Position numbers and translations under genes: made by a program | Source of the DNA: an uncultured Ignavibacteriales bacterium | Lineage (GTDB): Bacteria; Bacteroidota; Ignavibacteria; Ignavibacteriales; Ignavibacteriaceae | NCBI GenBank assembly: GCA_903843135.1 | Contig: CAIMOS010000318.1 | Location: 1-39,481 of the forward strand | Direction: 5' to 3' | Length of the DNA: 39,481 nucleotides | Shown here: piece by piece, positions 15,860 through 26,849 of the stretch | How the letters are laid out: every line of letters starts with the position of its first letter | Position numbering within the stretch: position 1 is the stretch's first letter | Notes under the pieces: model-generated | The model's input: the letters and a program-made list of their open reading frames with translations, nothing else | Databases searched by the model: none | What the model was told of the DNA's origin: nothing

Positions 15860-16681
15860 CTATCTGGAGGCCCGCTTTTTATTCAGGTCATCCAGTTCTT
15901 TTATTTCCTCAAGAAGGGGCCGGAGGTCCTTTAACGGGAGCTGGCTGGCAGCATCGCTTAAAGCTTTTTCAGGATCGGGATGTACTTCAAGAAACAGTGC
16001 ATCGACTCCTATTGCAACGGCTGCTTTGGCAAGCGGTTTGATAAATTTCGGCTGGCCGCCGCTGAATCCGCCTTTCGAAGGAAGCTGCACGGAATGGGTC
16101 GCGTCCATAACAACCGGGTAACCGAGTTCGCGCATAATTATCAGTGATCGCATATCAACAACAAGGTTATGATAACCAAACGTAGTTCCTCTTTCCGTAA
16201 GCATTATTTTATTGTTGCCGGTTGAAGCAACTTTGCCGGCGGCGTGCTTCATATCTTCCGGCGCAAGGAACTGACCCTTTTTTACGTTAACAATTTTACC
16301 GGTCTTACCGGCTGCGATAAGCAGATCGGTCTGCCTGCATAAAAACGCGGGAATCTGTAGAACATCAACATATTCAGCCGCCATAAAAACTTCCTGCTCC
16401 GTATGCACATCCGTAAGAACCGGGACGCCGAGATCCTTCCTTACGTTGGCAATTATCCTCAGCGCCTCTTCAGGATCAAGCCCTGTGAAGGAATTCGCGC
16501 TGGTACGGTTGGCTTTCTTGTAACTTGATTTGAAAATGAAAGGGATGCCGATACTTTTAGCAACGGAGTTGATCTCCGCCGCGGTTTCACGCACCATCTT
16601 TTCGTTTTCAACAACGCACGGCCCGGCGATTAATACAAGCGGATTGCCGCCGCCGATTTTAATATTATTAAGTTCTATCAT
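15860..16681 (-). CDS. kdsA: 3-deoxy-8-phosphooctulonate (Kdo-8-P) synthase
   Basis: Condenses arabinose-5-phosphate with phosphoenolpyruvate to Kdo-8-phosphate. 273-residue (beta/alpha)8 enzyme with LVLIAGPCVVEN, IFKSSYKKANRTS, VPVLTDVHTEQEV, QIPAFLCRQTDLL, TERGTTFGYHNLVVDMR, VVMDATHSVQLPS and LFLEVHPDP. C22 in AGPC occupies the place of the metal-binding Cys of class II (metal-dependent) enzymes; E. coli-type class I enzymes have Asn there. It is the first gene of the operon feeding kdsD and the lpt genes; the upstream ribosome-binding site is weak. Confidence 0.96.
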   Translation of the reverse strand: MIELNNIKIGGGNPLVLIAGPCVVENEKMVRETAAEINSVAKSIGIPFIFKSSYKKANRTSANSFTGLDPEEALRIIANVRKDLGVPVLTDVHTEQEVFMAAEYVDVLQIPAFLCRQTDLLIAAGKTGKIVNVKKGQFLAPEDMKHAAGKVASTGNNKIMLTERGTTFGYHNLVVDMRSLIIMRELGYPVVMDATHSVQLPSKGGFSGGQPKFIKPLAKAAVAIGVDALFLEVHPDPEKALSDAASQLPLKDLRPLLEEIKELDDLNKKRASR

Positions 16682-16706
16682 TTTATTTACACAATTTTTA
16701 TGTTTA

Positions 16707-16714
16707 CAAATATA
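16707..16714 (-). promoter_or_regulatory. Candidate -7 element TATATTTG of the kdsA operon
   Basis: The minus strand reads TATATTTG 26 bp upstream of the kdsA ATG, matching the Bacteroidota-type TAnnTTTG consensus. No convincing -33 element is seen at the usual distance. Confidence 0.4.
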
Positions 16715-16766
16715 TTATTTATTCATACAAGGTAATATGATTTTCTGCCCGCACAGCTCGTGCAGA

Positions 16767-18056
16767 TCACACTTTGAAAATTAACAGGTCAGAAATGTAT
16801 TTGGCTTGTTCCTTCTCAACCCCGCATTCTGATGCGTATTTCTTCCATTCACCTGCCACATTTTTTATCTGATCTATGATCTTTAACGGCTTTTTTATGT
16901 TCATACTTTTTGCAAAATCAAGAAGATCATCTAAGGTTATATTTTCGCGCTTTCCGTTTACTGAAAGCTGATGCCTGCTGATCCATTTACTCTGCGGATT
17001 ATACGAGAAAGTAATATCATAAGCCGGAGCCAGCCGCCATACTCCATTTTTGTCCATCAAAAAGGAAATATTTTTTGTGTGGTCGTCCCTGTTTAACGTA
17101 ATTACATTAAACACCATTCTTCTGAACAACTGCTCGGCGGCTGTATAAGGAAGCCTCATAACTCTCATCACCCTGAAGGCCTGTTCATAAGAATACGCCA
17201 GGGGGTCATTATAATCATAATGCGCAATCCCGCATAATGTCTGCATATGTAATTTTTCGCTGCCGGACCGGTCGAATCTTTTTGTCATAAAGTGCGCGCG
17301 GTTATTTTCCGTAAAAAGCGCCGACTCCGCCGTCTCAATTCCGCAGTCTTTCGCCATACGATTATACGCATACTCTATCCTGCCATACCCGCGCGGATTA
17401 CCCAGTTCGTTATCCTGAACCCCGTCGAACTTTATCAGCCAGTATTCGAATCCGGGCAAATCGTCTATCTGTCCTGACCTGACTTCCCCGGTATTCTTAT
17501 TATAAGCAATAATGGCTTTTGCCCTGGCACCGCCGGCAGAAGTGCCAACCTTTATTATCTGCTTAAGCCCTTCGTCAACTTTGGATTTTAAATTCGTCTT
17601 AAGGTTTCTCCGCTCATTTAATATCTCAGCGGCAAGGCTTACCAACTCGTTAATTTCAATCTTTTCAGAAAAATTATCTGGGCGGCTTAGGACCGGTTCA
17701 TATTCTAATGCCCCCATACCCCGCCTTCCGATATAGCACAATCTTTCAACCGGATTAAAACTCTCCTGCGAGCGTCCCTGTTTTGCGAGCCAGCGGTCAA
17801 TGATCCGGTTCCCGTACCTGTCCGGCAGCGAATCAGAAAGCAGCCCGGGCAGTCCTTTGTAAGTTTCTTTATTCAATGCGGAAAAAGAATAAATGCCTTT
17901 TGGATTATCCGGATTCTTAACTGGCATAACAACAGGCGATATATCCAGGCCTCTCTGAATAAACTCATCGTCATATTCAAAAGTTGCATAGCCGCGCTCC
18001 CGGTTCCAAATTACCGCGCCGACGAACATATCCCAGAGGACTACTTTTGCTACCAT
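16767..18056 (-). CDS. hipA: HipA-family Ser/Thr kinase toxin
   Basis: Toxin of a type II toxin-antitoxin module; HipA kinases phosphorylate translation factors such as glutamyl-tRNA synthetase and cause dormancy. 429 residues, close to E. coli HipA (440). N-terminal couple domain at about 5-110 (FSALNKETYKGLPGLLSDSLPDRYG). Glycine-rich loop GTSAGGARAKA, where S173 aligns with the autophosphorylated Ser. Catalytic loop LNRDDHTKNISF (D324 and N329 equivalent to E. coli D309 and N314) and metal-site LAPAYDIT (D347). All key residues are present, so the kinase is predicted active. The start overlaps hipB by 7 bases. The substrate here is unknown. Confidence 0.92.
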   Translation of the reverse strand: MVAKVVLWDMFVGAVIWNRERGYATFEYDDEFIQRGLDISPVVMPVKNPDNPKGIYSFSALNKETYKGLPGLLSDSLPDRYGNRIIDRWLAKQGRSQESFNPVERLCYIGRRGMGALEYEPVLSRPDNFSEKIEINELVSLAAEILNERRNLKTNLKSKVDEGLKQIIKVGTSAGGARAKAIIAYNKNTGEVRSGQIDDLPGFEYWLIKFDGVQDNELGNPRGYGRIEYAYNRMAKDCGIETAESALFTENNRAHFMTKRFDRSGSEKLHMQTLCGIAHYDYNDPLAYSYEQAFRVMRVMRLPYTAAEQLFRRMVFNVITLNRDDHTKNISFLMDKNGVWRLAPAYDITFSYNPQSKWISRHQLSVNGKRENITLDDLLDFAKSMNIKKPLKIIDQIKNVAGEWKKYASECGVEKEQAKYISDLLIFKV

Positions 18057-18409
18057 TCGCTTTCCGGGCGGTCAGTTTCTTTTGAGGGTTTTGCAGTATA
18101 GGCCCTGTGCCTTTGTTTCTCCTGCACCTTCCACATAAGAATCGGACTGATTTCGGGAGCTTTAAAAAAGGGCGATAACATATCAAGTTCGTTAAGCGCA
18201 CGGAGAATCTGAACTATAGTAACTAAATTTGCGGCCCTTCCGGATTCAAGGCGGCTGATCGTAACGCGGTTAAGGCCGGTCAATTCTGCAAGATGCTGCT
18301 GCGAAACATTTTTGTTTACGCGAAGCTGCTTTAATGTTTTGCATATCTCTTTCAGAATGGCGCCGTCAGACATTTCGGGAAGTGACGGAGTATAACTTAT
18401 TTGTGTCAT
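18050..18409 (-). CDS. hipB: HipB-like XRE-family antitoxin
   Basis: A 119-residue DNA-binding antitoxin. Its Cro/C1 helix-turn-helix spans about 18-75: LKQLRVNKNVSQQHLAELTGLNRVTISRLESGRA. The C-terminal tail is charged and proline-rich (YTAKPSKETDRPESEW) and could reach the toxin. It precedes and overlaps hipA by 7 bases, the canonical antitoxin-first order. AAAGG lies 6 bases upstream of the ATG. A palindrome across the -10 element is the likely autoregulation site. Longer than E. coli HipB (88 residues). Confidence 0.9.
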   Translation of the reverse strand: MTQISYTPSLPEMSDGAILKEICKTLKQLRVNKNVSQQHLAELTGLNRVTISRLESGRAANLVTIVQILRALNELDMLSPFFKAPEISPILMWKVQEKQRHRAYTAKPSKETDRPESEW

Positions 18410-18437
18410 AATAAGCCTTTATTGGCATTATTGTTAA

Positions 18438-18454
18438 ATATTTGTATCAAATAT
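18438..18454. promoter_or_regulatory. Operator-like inverted repeat ATATTTG-N3-CAAATAT of hipBA
   Basis: Two perfect 7-bp arms (18438-18444 and 18448-18454) separated by TAT overlap the -10 element of the hipB promoter. This is where a HipB autorepressor would be expected to bind. Confidence 0.6.
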
Positions 18455-18478
18455 ATGTCTTTTGAACAAGAAAGTCAA
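18448..18478 (-). promoter_or_regulatory. hipBA promoter
   Basis: The minus strand reads TTGACT (18478-18473), a 17-bp spacer, then TATATT (18455-18450) within TATATTTG. It fits both the sigma-70 consensus and the Bacteroidota TAnnTTTG element. The -10 end lies about 40 bp before the hipB ATG. Confidence 0.65.
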
Positions 18479-18488
18479 GTTTAAAAAT

Positions 18489-18538
18489 AGCTACAATATC
18501 TATTAATTATCGCTATATTGACGCATTTAAGCTACAAT
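18489..18538. repeat. Direct repeat AGCTACAAT x2, 41 bp apart
   Basis: AGCTACAAT occurs at 18489-18497 and 18530-18538, upstream of the hipBA promoter. The spacing is about four helical turns, so both copies face the same side of the DNA. Possible regulator sites; unproven. Confidence 0.3.
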
Positions 18539-18555
18539 TAGCGGGGGGTGTTTTT

Positions 18556-18717
18556 ATGGTTCCGGAAAATGTAATTTTTAAGCTGCTGCCGGGCAGTGAT
18601 GAGGGCAATTATAACGGCGATAAGTCGCTGCCGGCCGTGCTTATTTTTGCAAATACAAATATTAGAAGCCGGCTTCTGATTAAATCAGAACAGTGTATCC
18701 GGCCTGTTCTTTTTTGA
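18556..18717 (+). CDS. Possible small ORF, 53 codons
   Basis: Open frame [17 protein letters not shown] ... IRPVLF with GGGGGG eight to thirteen bases upstream of the ATG. It runs into the 3' end of ruvB on the other strand and resembles no family that I know. Most likely a chance frame or a gene remnant in the hipB-ruvB gap. Confidence 0.15.
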   Translation: MVPENVIFKLLPGSDEGNYNGDKSLPAVLIFANTNIRSRLLIKSEQCIRPVLF

Positions 18718-19716
18718 TTTTTTCATATGGATATACGCCAGGTCAGTCGCTTCCCTCCCGCGCGGCGTGCGGTTAAGAAATCCCTGCTGAATGAGAAACG
18801 GTTCGTATACTTCTTCCAGTGTCCCGGCGTCCTCGTTAACAGCGACTGCAAGTGAATTCAGCCCAACGGGCCCGCCGTTATACTTATCAATGATCGTGTT
18901 CAGTATCTCTTTATCCATTTCGTCAAGGCCATACTCATCAACCTCAAGCGCCTTTAACGCCTTCAGCGCGATTTCATTATCAATCGCCGGCTTATCTTCG
19001 AAATCCGCGAAGTCACGGGTCCGGCGCAACAGCCTGTTTGCAATTCTTGGGGTTCCCCGGGACCGGCGCGCCATCTCGGTCGAAGCGTCAGGAGTGATTT
19101 TAATGTCCATAATATGTGAAGAACGCTGAATGATTTTATCGATCAGATCAGGTGTATAATAATCGAGACGGAATTTAATTCCGAACCTGTCACGCAGAGG
19201 CGATGTAAGCATACCCGCCCTGGTCGTGGCCCCGATAAGGGTAAACTTCGGCAGGCTTATCTGCACGGTCCGCGCGTTTGGCCCGCTGTCTATCATTATA
19301 TCGATCCTGTAGTCTTCCATCGCAGAGTATAAAAACTCTTCCACTACAGGGCTGAGCCGGTGGATCTCATCGATGAACAGCGCGGATCTTTCTTCGAGAT
19401 TTGTAAGAACTCCCGCAAGATCTCCCGGTTTCTCAAGCACGGGGCCTGAGGTCGCTTTTATCTTCACGCCCATCTCATTCGCGATGATGTATGCGAGCGT
19501 GGTTTTCCCGAGTCCCGGAGGGCCGGTCAGCAGGACGTGATCAAGCGCTTCAGTACGCTTCATTGCGGCTGTTATAAATACCTTCAGGTTGTCGGTTATC
19601 TTCGACTGCCCGGTAAAATCCGAAAATCTTAACGGCCTTAATGAGGTTTCAAATTCTTTTTCCTTCCGGTCTACAGCAGGACTGATCGCCGAAGGTTTTC
19701 TGTCGGATTTACTCAA
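18685..19716 (-). CDS. ruvB: Holliday junction branch migration ATPase RuvB
   Basis: Hexameric AAA+ motor that with RuvA moves Holliday junctions in recombination repair. 343 residues, normal length. N-terminal [15 protein letters not shown], Walker [14 protein letters not shown] (65-73), Walker [12 protein letters not shown] (D116-E117), sensor 1 [19 protein letters not shown], sensor 2 [14 protein letters not shown] and C-terminal winged helix ([40 protein letters not shown]). The start is TTG after AAGAGAAG, with no ATG nearby. Third gene of the ridA - acyltransferase-like - ruvB run; ruvA and ruvC are not adjacent. Confidence 0.97.
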   Translation of the reverse strand: MSKSDRKPSAISPAVDRKEKEFETSLRPLRFSDFTGQSKITDNLKVFITAAMKRTEALDHVLLTGPPGLGKTTLAYIIANEMGVKIKATSGPVLEKPGDLAGVLTNLEERSALFIDEIHRLSPVVEEFLYSAMEDYRIDIMIDSGPNARTVQISLPKFTLIGATTRAGMLTSPLRDRFGIKFRLDYYTPDLIDKIIQRSSHIMDIKITPDASTEMARRSRGTPRIANRLLRRTRDFADFEDKPAIDNEIALKALKALEVDEYGLDEMDKEILNTIIDKYNGGPVGLNSLAVAVNEDAGTLEEVYEPFLIQQGFLNRTPRGREATDLAYIHMKKSKKNRPDTLF

Positions 19717-19739
19717 ATTCTTCTCTTCTTATAAAATAA

Positions 19740-20837
19740 TTATTGCGCATCCATCGGTTTGTTGCGTATCTGGAATTTATGCAGCACAAGAACCATAGAT
19801 ATCATCAGCGCCCACATCAGTATAACGGAAAGGAACGTATTCAAAATATTAAAACCTTTGTTCGCGATCGCCACCACGCCAAGGTTCCACGGGCTGCCGT
19901 AAAGCATAACAAGATGCACAACATAAATAAGTAAAGTGTTCCTGCCAAGCAAAACAATTACGCGAGGTATCGTCTCCATCTTCAGGGCGGCAAAGACAAA
20001 AACTGCAAGTAAAATAAAAACTAGTCCGCCTCTCAGGATGGGGAGCATCGGGCTGAACGTCCAGAATGTTCTGCTGTTAAACACCAATACCTCAAATATG
20101 GTGCCAAGCATAGAAAAAAGTACGAGGCTAAGGCCGTACAGAAAAGTTTTATAAGAAAAATTCACTGACTTAAACACTTCCGGATGCGAAGCAAGGTAAC
20201 TGCCGAGTATCCCGCCGGCGTACACAAAGCTCAGCCACGGAAACAACGGGAAGTTTGAACCGGTGCCGCGGTAGAAATAACCGGTGAGCGCAGGATTCAT
20301 AAACGATTTCCAGTCAATATTATCAAAGACCGGGAAGAGAGTCAGATTAATAAATATAAACGCTCCGAAAACAATCCAGTCTTTTACTTTCAGCTTTTCG
20401 GCAAGAAAAAGGATCAGCATTAAAAACAATAACCCGAATCCGATCAGGTGAAGAACATCCACCGTCCAGAACACCTGCCACTGAAGTTCGGTAACTTCAT
20501 CGAAAAGCACAACCGAATTTGTCGGATAACGAAGGAGGTAACCGAGAAAAACAAGAAGGCCCGATCTTTTTAATCCTTTTATGAAACGCGGATTTTTCAG
20601 GAACGGTTCTTTATGCAGGCGAAATAAATAAGTAAATGTTATTCCCGACGTGAACAGAAAAAGCGGGGCGGTCATACCGCGGTTAAACTGCCATATCTTA
20701 TAAAGTAATGAATCTGTTGCCCGGTAATAATCCGAAAGAAGCACATCTACCGTATGTCCCTGCACCATCATCAGGACTGCGAAGGCCCTGATGAGATCGA
20801 GAAATATAACGCGGCTTCGTTTAGCGCTGTGAGTCAT
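19740..20837 (-). CDS. Multi-pass membrane acyltransferase-like protein (DUF1624/HGSNAT-like)
   Basis: A 365-residue inner-membrane protein with about ten hydrophobic segments. The N-terminus RSRVIFLDLIRAFAVLMMVQGHT carries the hallmark Arg...Asp...Arg and His of heparan-alpha-glucosaminide N-acetyltransferase-like (DUF1624) and acyltransferase-3 proteins. These move acyl groups across or within the membrane onto sugars. Further features: FNRGMTAPLFLFTSGITFTYLF, FPLFPWLSFVYAGGILG and LLGRNTLLIYVVHLVML, all typical of the group. It lies 12 bp after ridA and 23 bp before ruvB, so the three are probably one transcript, although no shared function is evident. The acceptor substrate is unknown. 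Confidence 0.82.
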   Translation of the reverse strand: MTHSAKRSRVIFLDLIRAFAVLMMVQGHTVDVLLSDYYRATDSLLYKIWQFNRGMTAPLFLFTSGITFTYLFRLHKEPFLKNPRFIKGLKRSGLLVFLGYLLRYPTNSVVLFDEVTELQWQVFWTVDVLHLIGFGLLFLMLILFLAEKLKVKDWIVFGAFIFINLTLFPVFDNIDWKSFMNPALTGYFYRGTGSNFPLFPWLSFVYAGGILGSYLASHPEVFKSVNFSYKTFLYGLSLVLFSMLGTIFEVLVFNSRTFWTFSPMLPILRGGLVFILLAVFVFAALKMETIPRVIVLLGRNTLLIYVVHLVMLYGSPWNLGVVAIANKGFNILNTFLSVILMWALMISMVLVLHKFQIRNKPMDAQ

Positions 20838-20849
20838 TAAAACTGAAAA

Positions 20850-21308
20850 CTACTTCTTCAGTTCTGCGATCATTTCGATTTCCACCGCGGCGCCGCGCGG
20901 AAGTTCACTCACTCCGACAGCGCTCCTGGAATGTTTACCTTTATCACCGAATATTTTAATCATCAGTTCAGAAGCGCCGTTTGCTACCTCAGGTTGCGAA
21001 GTAAATCCGTCCGCGGAGGCAACAAATACTGTCAGCTTAACGATCCTTTCGATTTCATCAATGCTTCCGATTGCCGTTAGCGCCGCGCCAAGGCAATTAA
21101 GTCCTGATATTTCTGCGGCATTCTTAGCATCCTCAATAGTAACATCAGCTCCGACTTTACCTGTACAGGCAAGTTTCCCCTCCTTCATCGGAAGTTGTCC
21201 GGATGTATAAACGTAGTTCCCTGTTTTTACCGCGGGAACGTATGCGGCGAGCGGGGCAGGAGAAACCGGGATCGTAATTCCAAGCTCTTTTAGTCTTTCA
21301 GATATCAT
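20850..21308 (-). CDS. RidA family protein (YjgF/YER057c/UK114)
   Basis: A 152-residue RidA-fold protein; RidA trimers hydrolyse reactive enamine/imine intermediates. The core is present: YVYTSGQLPMKEGKL, EDAKNAAEISGLNCLGAAL, IVKLTVFVASADGF and GKHSRSAVGVSELPRGAAVEIEM. The last block holds the Arg that binds the carboxylate of the imine in active members. It is somewhat longer than classical RidA (128 residues) and resembles the RidA subgroup with an N-terminal ERLKELGI extension. Divergent from mazG; first gene of its transcript. Confidence 0.93.
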   Translation of the reverse strand: MISERLKELGITIPVSPAPLAAYVPAVKTGNYVYTSGQLPMKEGKLACTGKVGADVTIEDAKNAAEISGLNCLGAALTAIGSIDEIERIVKLTVFVASADGFTSQPEVANGASELMIKIFGDKGKHSRSAVGVSELPRGAAVEIEMIAELKK

Positions 21309-21342
21309 ATTATTTGTCTCGATTCGTGGAAAATATTTATGC

Positions 21343-21350
21343 TATATTTG
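21343..21350 (+). promoter_or_regulatory. Candidate -7 element TATATTTG of mazG
   Basis: TATATTTG ends 46 bp upstream of the mazG ATG in the 88-bp divergent ridA/mazG gap and fits TAnnTTTG. The -33 element is not clear. Confidence 0.4.
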
Positions 21351-21396
21351 GAGTTTCTTTATATCAAAGCCAAGATTAATAAAAGGTAATTAAATA

Positions 21397-22158
21397 ATGA
21401 CTGACTCCAAATTTAACGATTTTGTGAATATAGTGAAAAGGCTAAGAAAAGAGTGCCCCTGGGACCGCGAGCAGACAAACCAGTCAATACGCACAGCCAC
21501 TATCGAAGAAGCATACGAAGTCGTACACGCGATTGACGATAATAATTACGAAGAACTGAAAAAGGAACTTGGCGATTTGCTGCTTCACGTTGTGTTTCAT
21601 ACCGAAATCGCGGGTGAAACCGCAGGTTTTACTGTAGATGATGTGATTGACAGCATCCGGGAGAAACTTATACGCAGGCATCCGCATATATTCGGAACTG
21701 CCGAAGTGAAAGACGCGGACGACGTGAAGCAAAACTGGGAAAAAATTAAGATGAGCGAAGGAAGAAAATCCGTTCTCGACGGGCTTCCCTCTTCTCTCCC
21801 GTCATTGCTCAGGGCACAGCGTATGCAGGAGAAAGCTTCTAAAGTCGGATTTGACTGGAGCGAAAAGGTTGATGTTTGGCACAAGGTTGAAGAAGAAATA
21901 CTTGAGTTCCGCGAAGCGGAGGAACACGGGGACAAAGCAAAAATGGAAGAGGAGCTCGGGGATCTCCTTTTTGCAATTACAAACTACTCGCGTTTTCTTA
22001 ATATTCATTCAGAGGACGCTTTGCGGAATTCCATTAAGAAGTTCGAACGCCGCTTCAGATACGTTGAAGAGAAACTCGCTGAAATCGGCAAAACGCCGTC
22101 TGACAGCAATCTTGAGGAGATGGATAAATTCTGGAATGAAATTAAAGCGAAGGAATAG
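21397..22158 (+). CDS. mazG: Nucleoside triphosphate pyrophosphohydrolase MazG
   Basis: House-cleaning enzyme that hydrolyses (d)NTPs to NMP and PPi. 253 residues with the two tandem MazG all-alpha domains of the E. coli type (263). N-domain LRKECPWDREQTNQSIRTATIEEAYEVVHAID ... ELGDLLLHVVFH; C-domain VEEEILEFREAEEHGDKAKMEEELGDLLFAITNYSRFL. Both contain the EExxE ... ExxD metal sites. Linker KIKMSEGRKSVLDGLPSSLPSLLRAQRMQEKASKVGFDW is diagnostic. Standing alone; the next gene is an unrelated nucleotidyltransferase 87 bp on. Confidence 0.96.
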   Translation: MTDSKFNDFVNIVKRLRKECPWDREQTNQSIRTATIEEAYEVVHAIDDNNYEELKKELGDLLLHVVFHTEIAGETAGFTVDDVIDSIREKLIRRHPHIFGTAEVKDADDVKQNWEKIKMSEGRKSVLDGLPSSLPSLLRAQRMQEKASKVGFDWSEKVDVWHKVEEEILEFREAEEHGDKAKMEEELGDLLFAITNYSRFLNIHSEDALRNSIKKFERRFRYVEEKLAEIGKTPSDSNLEEMDKFWNEIKAKE

Positions 22159-22206
22159 ATTATTGATCAGCGGCATTCCGGATCATTTTGCTAAATTTCG
22201 TATTGA

Positions 22207-22214
22207 TATGTTTG
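22207..22214 (+). promoter_or_regulatory. Candidate -7 element TATGTTTG of the MNT gene
   Basis: TATGTTTG fits TAnnTTTG and ends 31 bp before the nucleotidyltransferase ATG. A TTTG lies 16 bp further upstream (22187-22190), close to the -33 element pattern. Confidence 0.35.
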
Positions 22215-22245
22215 TTTACTTTACTTAAATTCAACAGAGTTTAAA

Positions 22246-22512
22246 ATGATTACAGATGAGGAAAAACGCATTGTTACAGATCTTGCACGAAAATACAAGA
22301 TCGGGAAACTTTATCTTTTCGGCTCAAACTTGTCATCCGGTGAAGCAAACGATATTGATCTGGCGGTGGATGGCATTGAACCGTCCCTGTTTTTTCGTTT
22401 CTATGGTGAACTTATGATGCAAGTGGCCAGGCCAATGGATTTGGTGGACCTGAAAAAAGAATCCATGTTTAATTCGATTATCAAAAAAGAGGGGATGAAA
22501 ATATATGGCTGA
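22246..22512 (+). CDS. Minimal nucleotidyltransferase (MntA-like antitoxin)
   Basis: An 88-residue MNT-fold protein with the signature LYLFGSNLSSGEANDIDLAVDG, that is GS followed by DxD. This is the nucleotidyltransferase motif of the antitoxin partner in HEPN/MNT (HepT/MntA) modules, which AMPylates its HEPN toxin. The second half LMMQVARPMDLVDLKKESMF is typical (DLVDL). Its 3' end overlaps the following ATG by 8 bases, as in intact modules. The downstream toxin gene looks wrecked, so this antitoxin is probably an orphan. Note the third acidic residue at DLVDL is kept, so the enzyme itself may be active. Confidence 0.88.
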   Translation: MITDEEKRIVTDLARKYKIGKLYLFGSNLSSGEANDIDLAVDGIEPSLFFRFYGELMMQVARPMDLVDLKKESMFNSIIKKEGMKIYG

Positions 22513-22671
22513 TTTATCAGAGAATATTTTATCTGAATTTGAAAACATCGATGAAATATTGTTTGAAATCCCTGATCATAAAAACTTGATCCCGAAAAAT
22601 TCGAAACGTTGGTTAAAAACCTAAACTCTGTGTATTTGAATTTTAAGGAAGATATAAAAATATATCACTAA
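22505..22671 (+). pseudogene. Remnant of a HEPN (HepT-like) toxin gene, internal deletion and frameshift
   Basis: The first frame (22505-22624) encodes MADLSENILSEFENIDEIL then FEIPDHKNL before running off into a non-protein-like tail. From 22585, one frame over, the sequence reads LDPEKFETLVKNLNSVYLNF followed by KEDIKIYH and a stop at 22669. As I recall the family, these look like the N- and C-terminal ends of HepT-like proteins of about 150 residues. The middle, which carries the R-x4-6-H RNase motif, is absent. The start overlaps the MNT gene, the normal module layout. I infer a deletion of roughly 80-100 codons with loss of frame. An intact 39-residue protein is the less likely reading. 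Confidence 0.6.
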
Positions 22672-22682
22672 ATATTTTCACC

Positions 22683-22706
22683 GGATTCCCGCCAAAACGG
22701 AAATCC
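22683..22706. terminator. Imperfect hairpin between convergent MNT remnant and fumC
   Basis: GGATTCCCG (22683-22691) and CGGAAATCC (22698-22706) pair with one mismatch around a 6-nt loop, between two converging genes. The flanking T-runs are weak, so terminator function is only likely. Confidence 0.35.
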
Positions 22707-22725
22707 AGTGAATTTAGTAATTCGC

Positions 22726-24117
22726 TTAAAGTCCCGGTTTAATCATATCCTCAGCGCGGACGAACTTATCAAACTGCTCCGCGGTTAACAATCCAAGCTC
22801 AATTGCTGTTTCTTTTAATGTCTTATGTTCTTTATGCGCTTTTTTCGCAACCTTAGCCGCATTATCGTAACCGATGTGCGGATTCAACGCCGTCACAAGC
22901 ATAAGAGAATTATTAAGATGCCTGTTTATCATTTCTTTATTTGCTTCAATACCGACAACGCAGTGATCAGTGAAACTGTCGCAAGCATCCGCGATCAGAC
23001 GTATTGACTGCAGCACGTTAAAAATAATCACCGGCTTGAATACATTGAGTTCAAAGTTACCCATCGCGCCGCCGAAGTTAACGGCCACGTCGTTACCGAA
23101 CACCTGTGCGCAAACCATCGTCATCGCTTCCGACTGGGTCGGGTTAACTTTGCCCGGCATTATTGATGATCCCGGTTCGTTTTCCGGCAGCATCAATTCG
23201 CCCAATCCGCAGCGCGGGCCCGATCCGAGCCAGCGGACGTCATTCGCGATTTTCATCAGAGAAGCAGCAAGTGTCTTTAATACGCCGTGAAATTCAACCA
23301 GCGCATCGTGTGTTGCCAGCGCTTCAAATTTATTGCGGGCGGTAACAAACTTTTTACCGGTTAAACCGGCGATCTTATCGGCTGCTTTCACAGCGAACTC
23401 GGGATGAGTATTAAGTCCTGTTCCCACAGCGGTTCCGCCAAGTGCAAGTTCATAGAGGCGCGGCAATGCGGCTTCAATTCTTTCCAGCCCGGCGGTAAGC
23501 ATCATTGTATATCCCGAAAACTCCTGACCAAGTGTAAGAGGAACGGCATCCATCAGGTGTGTACGTCCGATTTTCACGATCGGATCAAATTCTTTTGCTT
23601 TCGCGTCAAGCGCATCGCGCAGTTTTGTCACTTTAGGAATGAGGAGTGCAAAAACTTCCTCCACTGCGGCGATGTGCATCGCGGTGGGGAAAGTGTCGTT
23701 TGAACTCTGGGCTTTGTTTACGTCGTCATTAGGATGTACCGGTTTTTTACTTCCCATAACCCCGCCGGCCATTTCAATAGCGCGGTTTGAAATAACTTCA
23801 TTCACATTCATATTCGTCTGGGTGCCGCTGCCGGTCTGCCACACAACAAGCGGAAAGTGTCCGTCAAGTTTTCCGTCAATCACTTCGTCCGATGCTTTAA
23901 CGATCAGGTCCGCTTTTTCTTTCGGAAGAATTCCCAGTTCATTATTTACGAGTGCCGCCGCCTTTTTCAGTATTCCGAAAGCCCTTATAAGAGGTTTCGG
24001 CATTGTCTCCCCGCCGATTTTAAAATTCATAAGCGAACGGGCTGTTTGTGCACCGTAATATTTGTCTGACGGAACTTCAATTTGTCCCATCGTGTCGGTT
24101 TCTATTCTGTGTTGCAT
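22726..24117 (-). CDS. fumC: Class II fumarate hydratase
   Basis: Interconverts fumarate and malate in the TCA cycle without an Fe-S cluster. 463 residues, full length. Conserved blocks: [66 protein letters not shown] and the catalytic-Ser loop [17 protein letters not shown]. The last block and the Thr/His of GRTHLMD identify FumC rather than aspartase or argininosuccinate lyase; aspartase (AspA) is the closest alternative, but [13 protein letters not shown] with VGIEAN fits fumarase. AGGAG precedes the ATG. Stand-alone gene, divergent from katG. Confidence 0.95.
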   Translation of the reverse strand: MQHRIETDTMGQIEVPSDKYYGAQTARSLMNFKIGGETMPKPLIRAFGILKKAAALVNNELGILPKEKADLIVKASDEVIDGKLDGHFPLVVWQTGSGTQTNMNVNEVISNRAIEMAGGVMGSKKPVHPNDDVNKAQSSNDTFPTAMHIAAVEEVFALLIPKVTKLRDALDAKAKEFDPIVKIGRTHLMDAVPLTLGQEFSGYTMMLTAGLERIEAALPRLYELALGGTAVGTGLNTHPEFAVKAADKIAGLTGKKFVTARNKFEALATHDALVEFHGVLKTLAASLMKIANDVRWLGSGPRCGLGELMLPENEPGSSIMPGKVNPTQSEAMTMVCAQVFGNDVAVNFGGAMGNFELNVFKPVIIFNVLQSIRLIADACDSFTDHCVVGIEANKEMINRHLNNSLMLVTALNPHIGYDNAAKVAKKAHKEHKTLKETAIELGLLTAEQFDKFVRAEDMIKPGL

Positions 24118-26692
<2,575 letters not shown>

Positions 26693-26771
26693 GCATAACA
26701 TTGTATGTGCATTGAAAGAATAATCCGGACGTGAGACAGTACTCCATTATATTAATCGCGGTGTTAATTTT

Positions 26772-26788
26772 TATGCCGTCACGGCATA
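26772..26788. repeat. Short perfect hairpin TATGCCG-TCA-CGGCATA
   Basis: Seven perfect base pairs with a 3-nt loop, 80 bp after the katG stop and just ahead of the main terminator. It may stabilise the katG mRNA end. Confidence 0.45.
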
Positions 26789-26813
26789 GATGATACACTG
26801 ATATTCTTTTCCC

Positions 26814-26845
26814 ATAGGGGCGCCTAACCGCGCCCTATTTTTTTT
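26814..26845 (+). terminator. Rho-independent terminator of katG
   Basis: ATAGGGGCGC (26814-26823) pairs with GCGCCCTAT (26830-26838), with one bulged G, around CTAACC, and is followed by eight T (26838-26845). It points plus only: the reverse strand lacks a U-tract, so rloB needs another end. Confidence 0.88.
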
Positions 26846-26849
26846 AATC

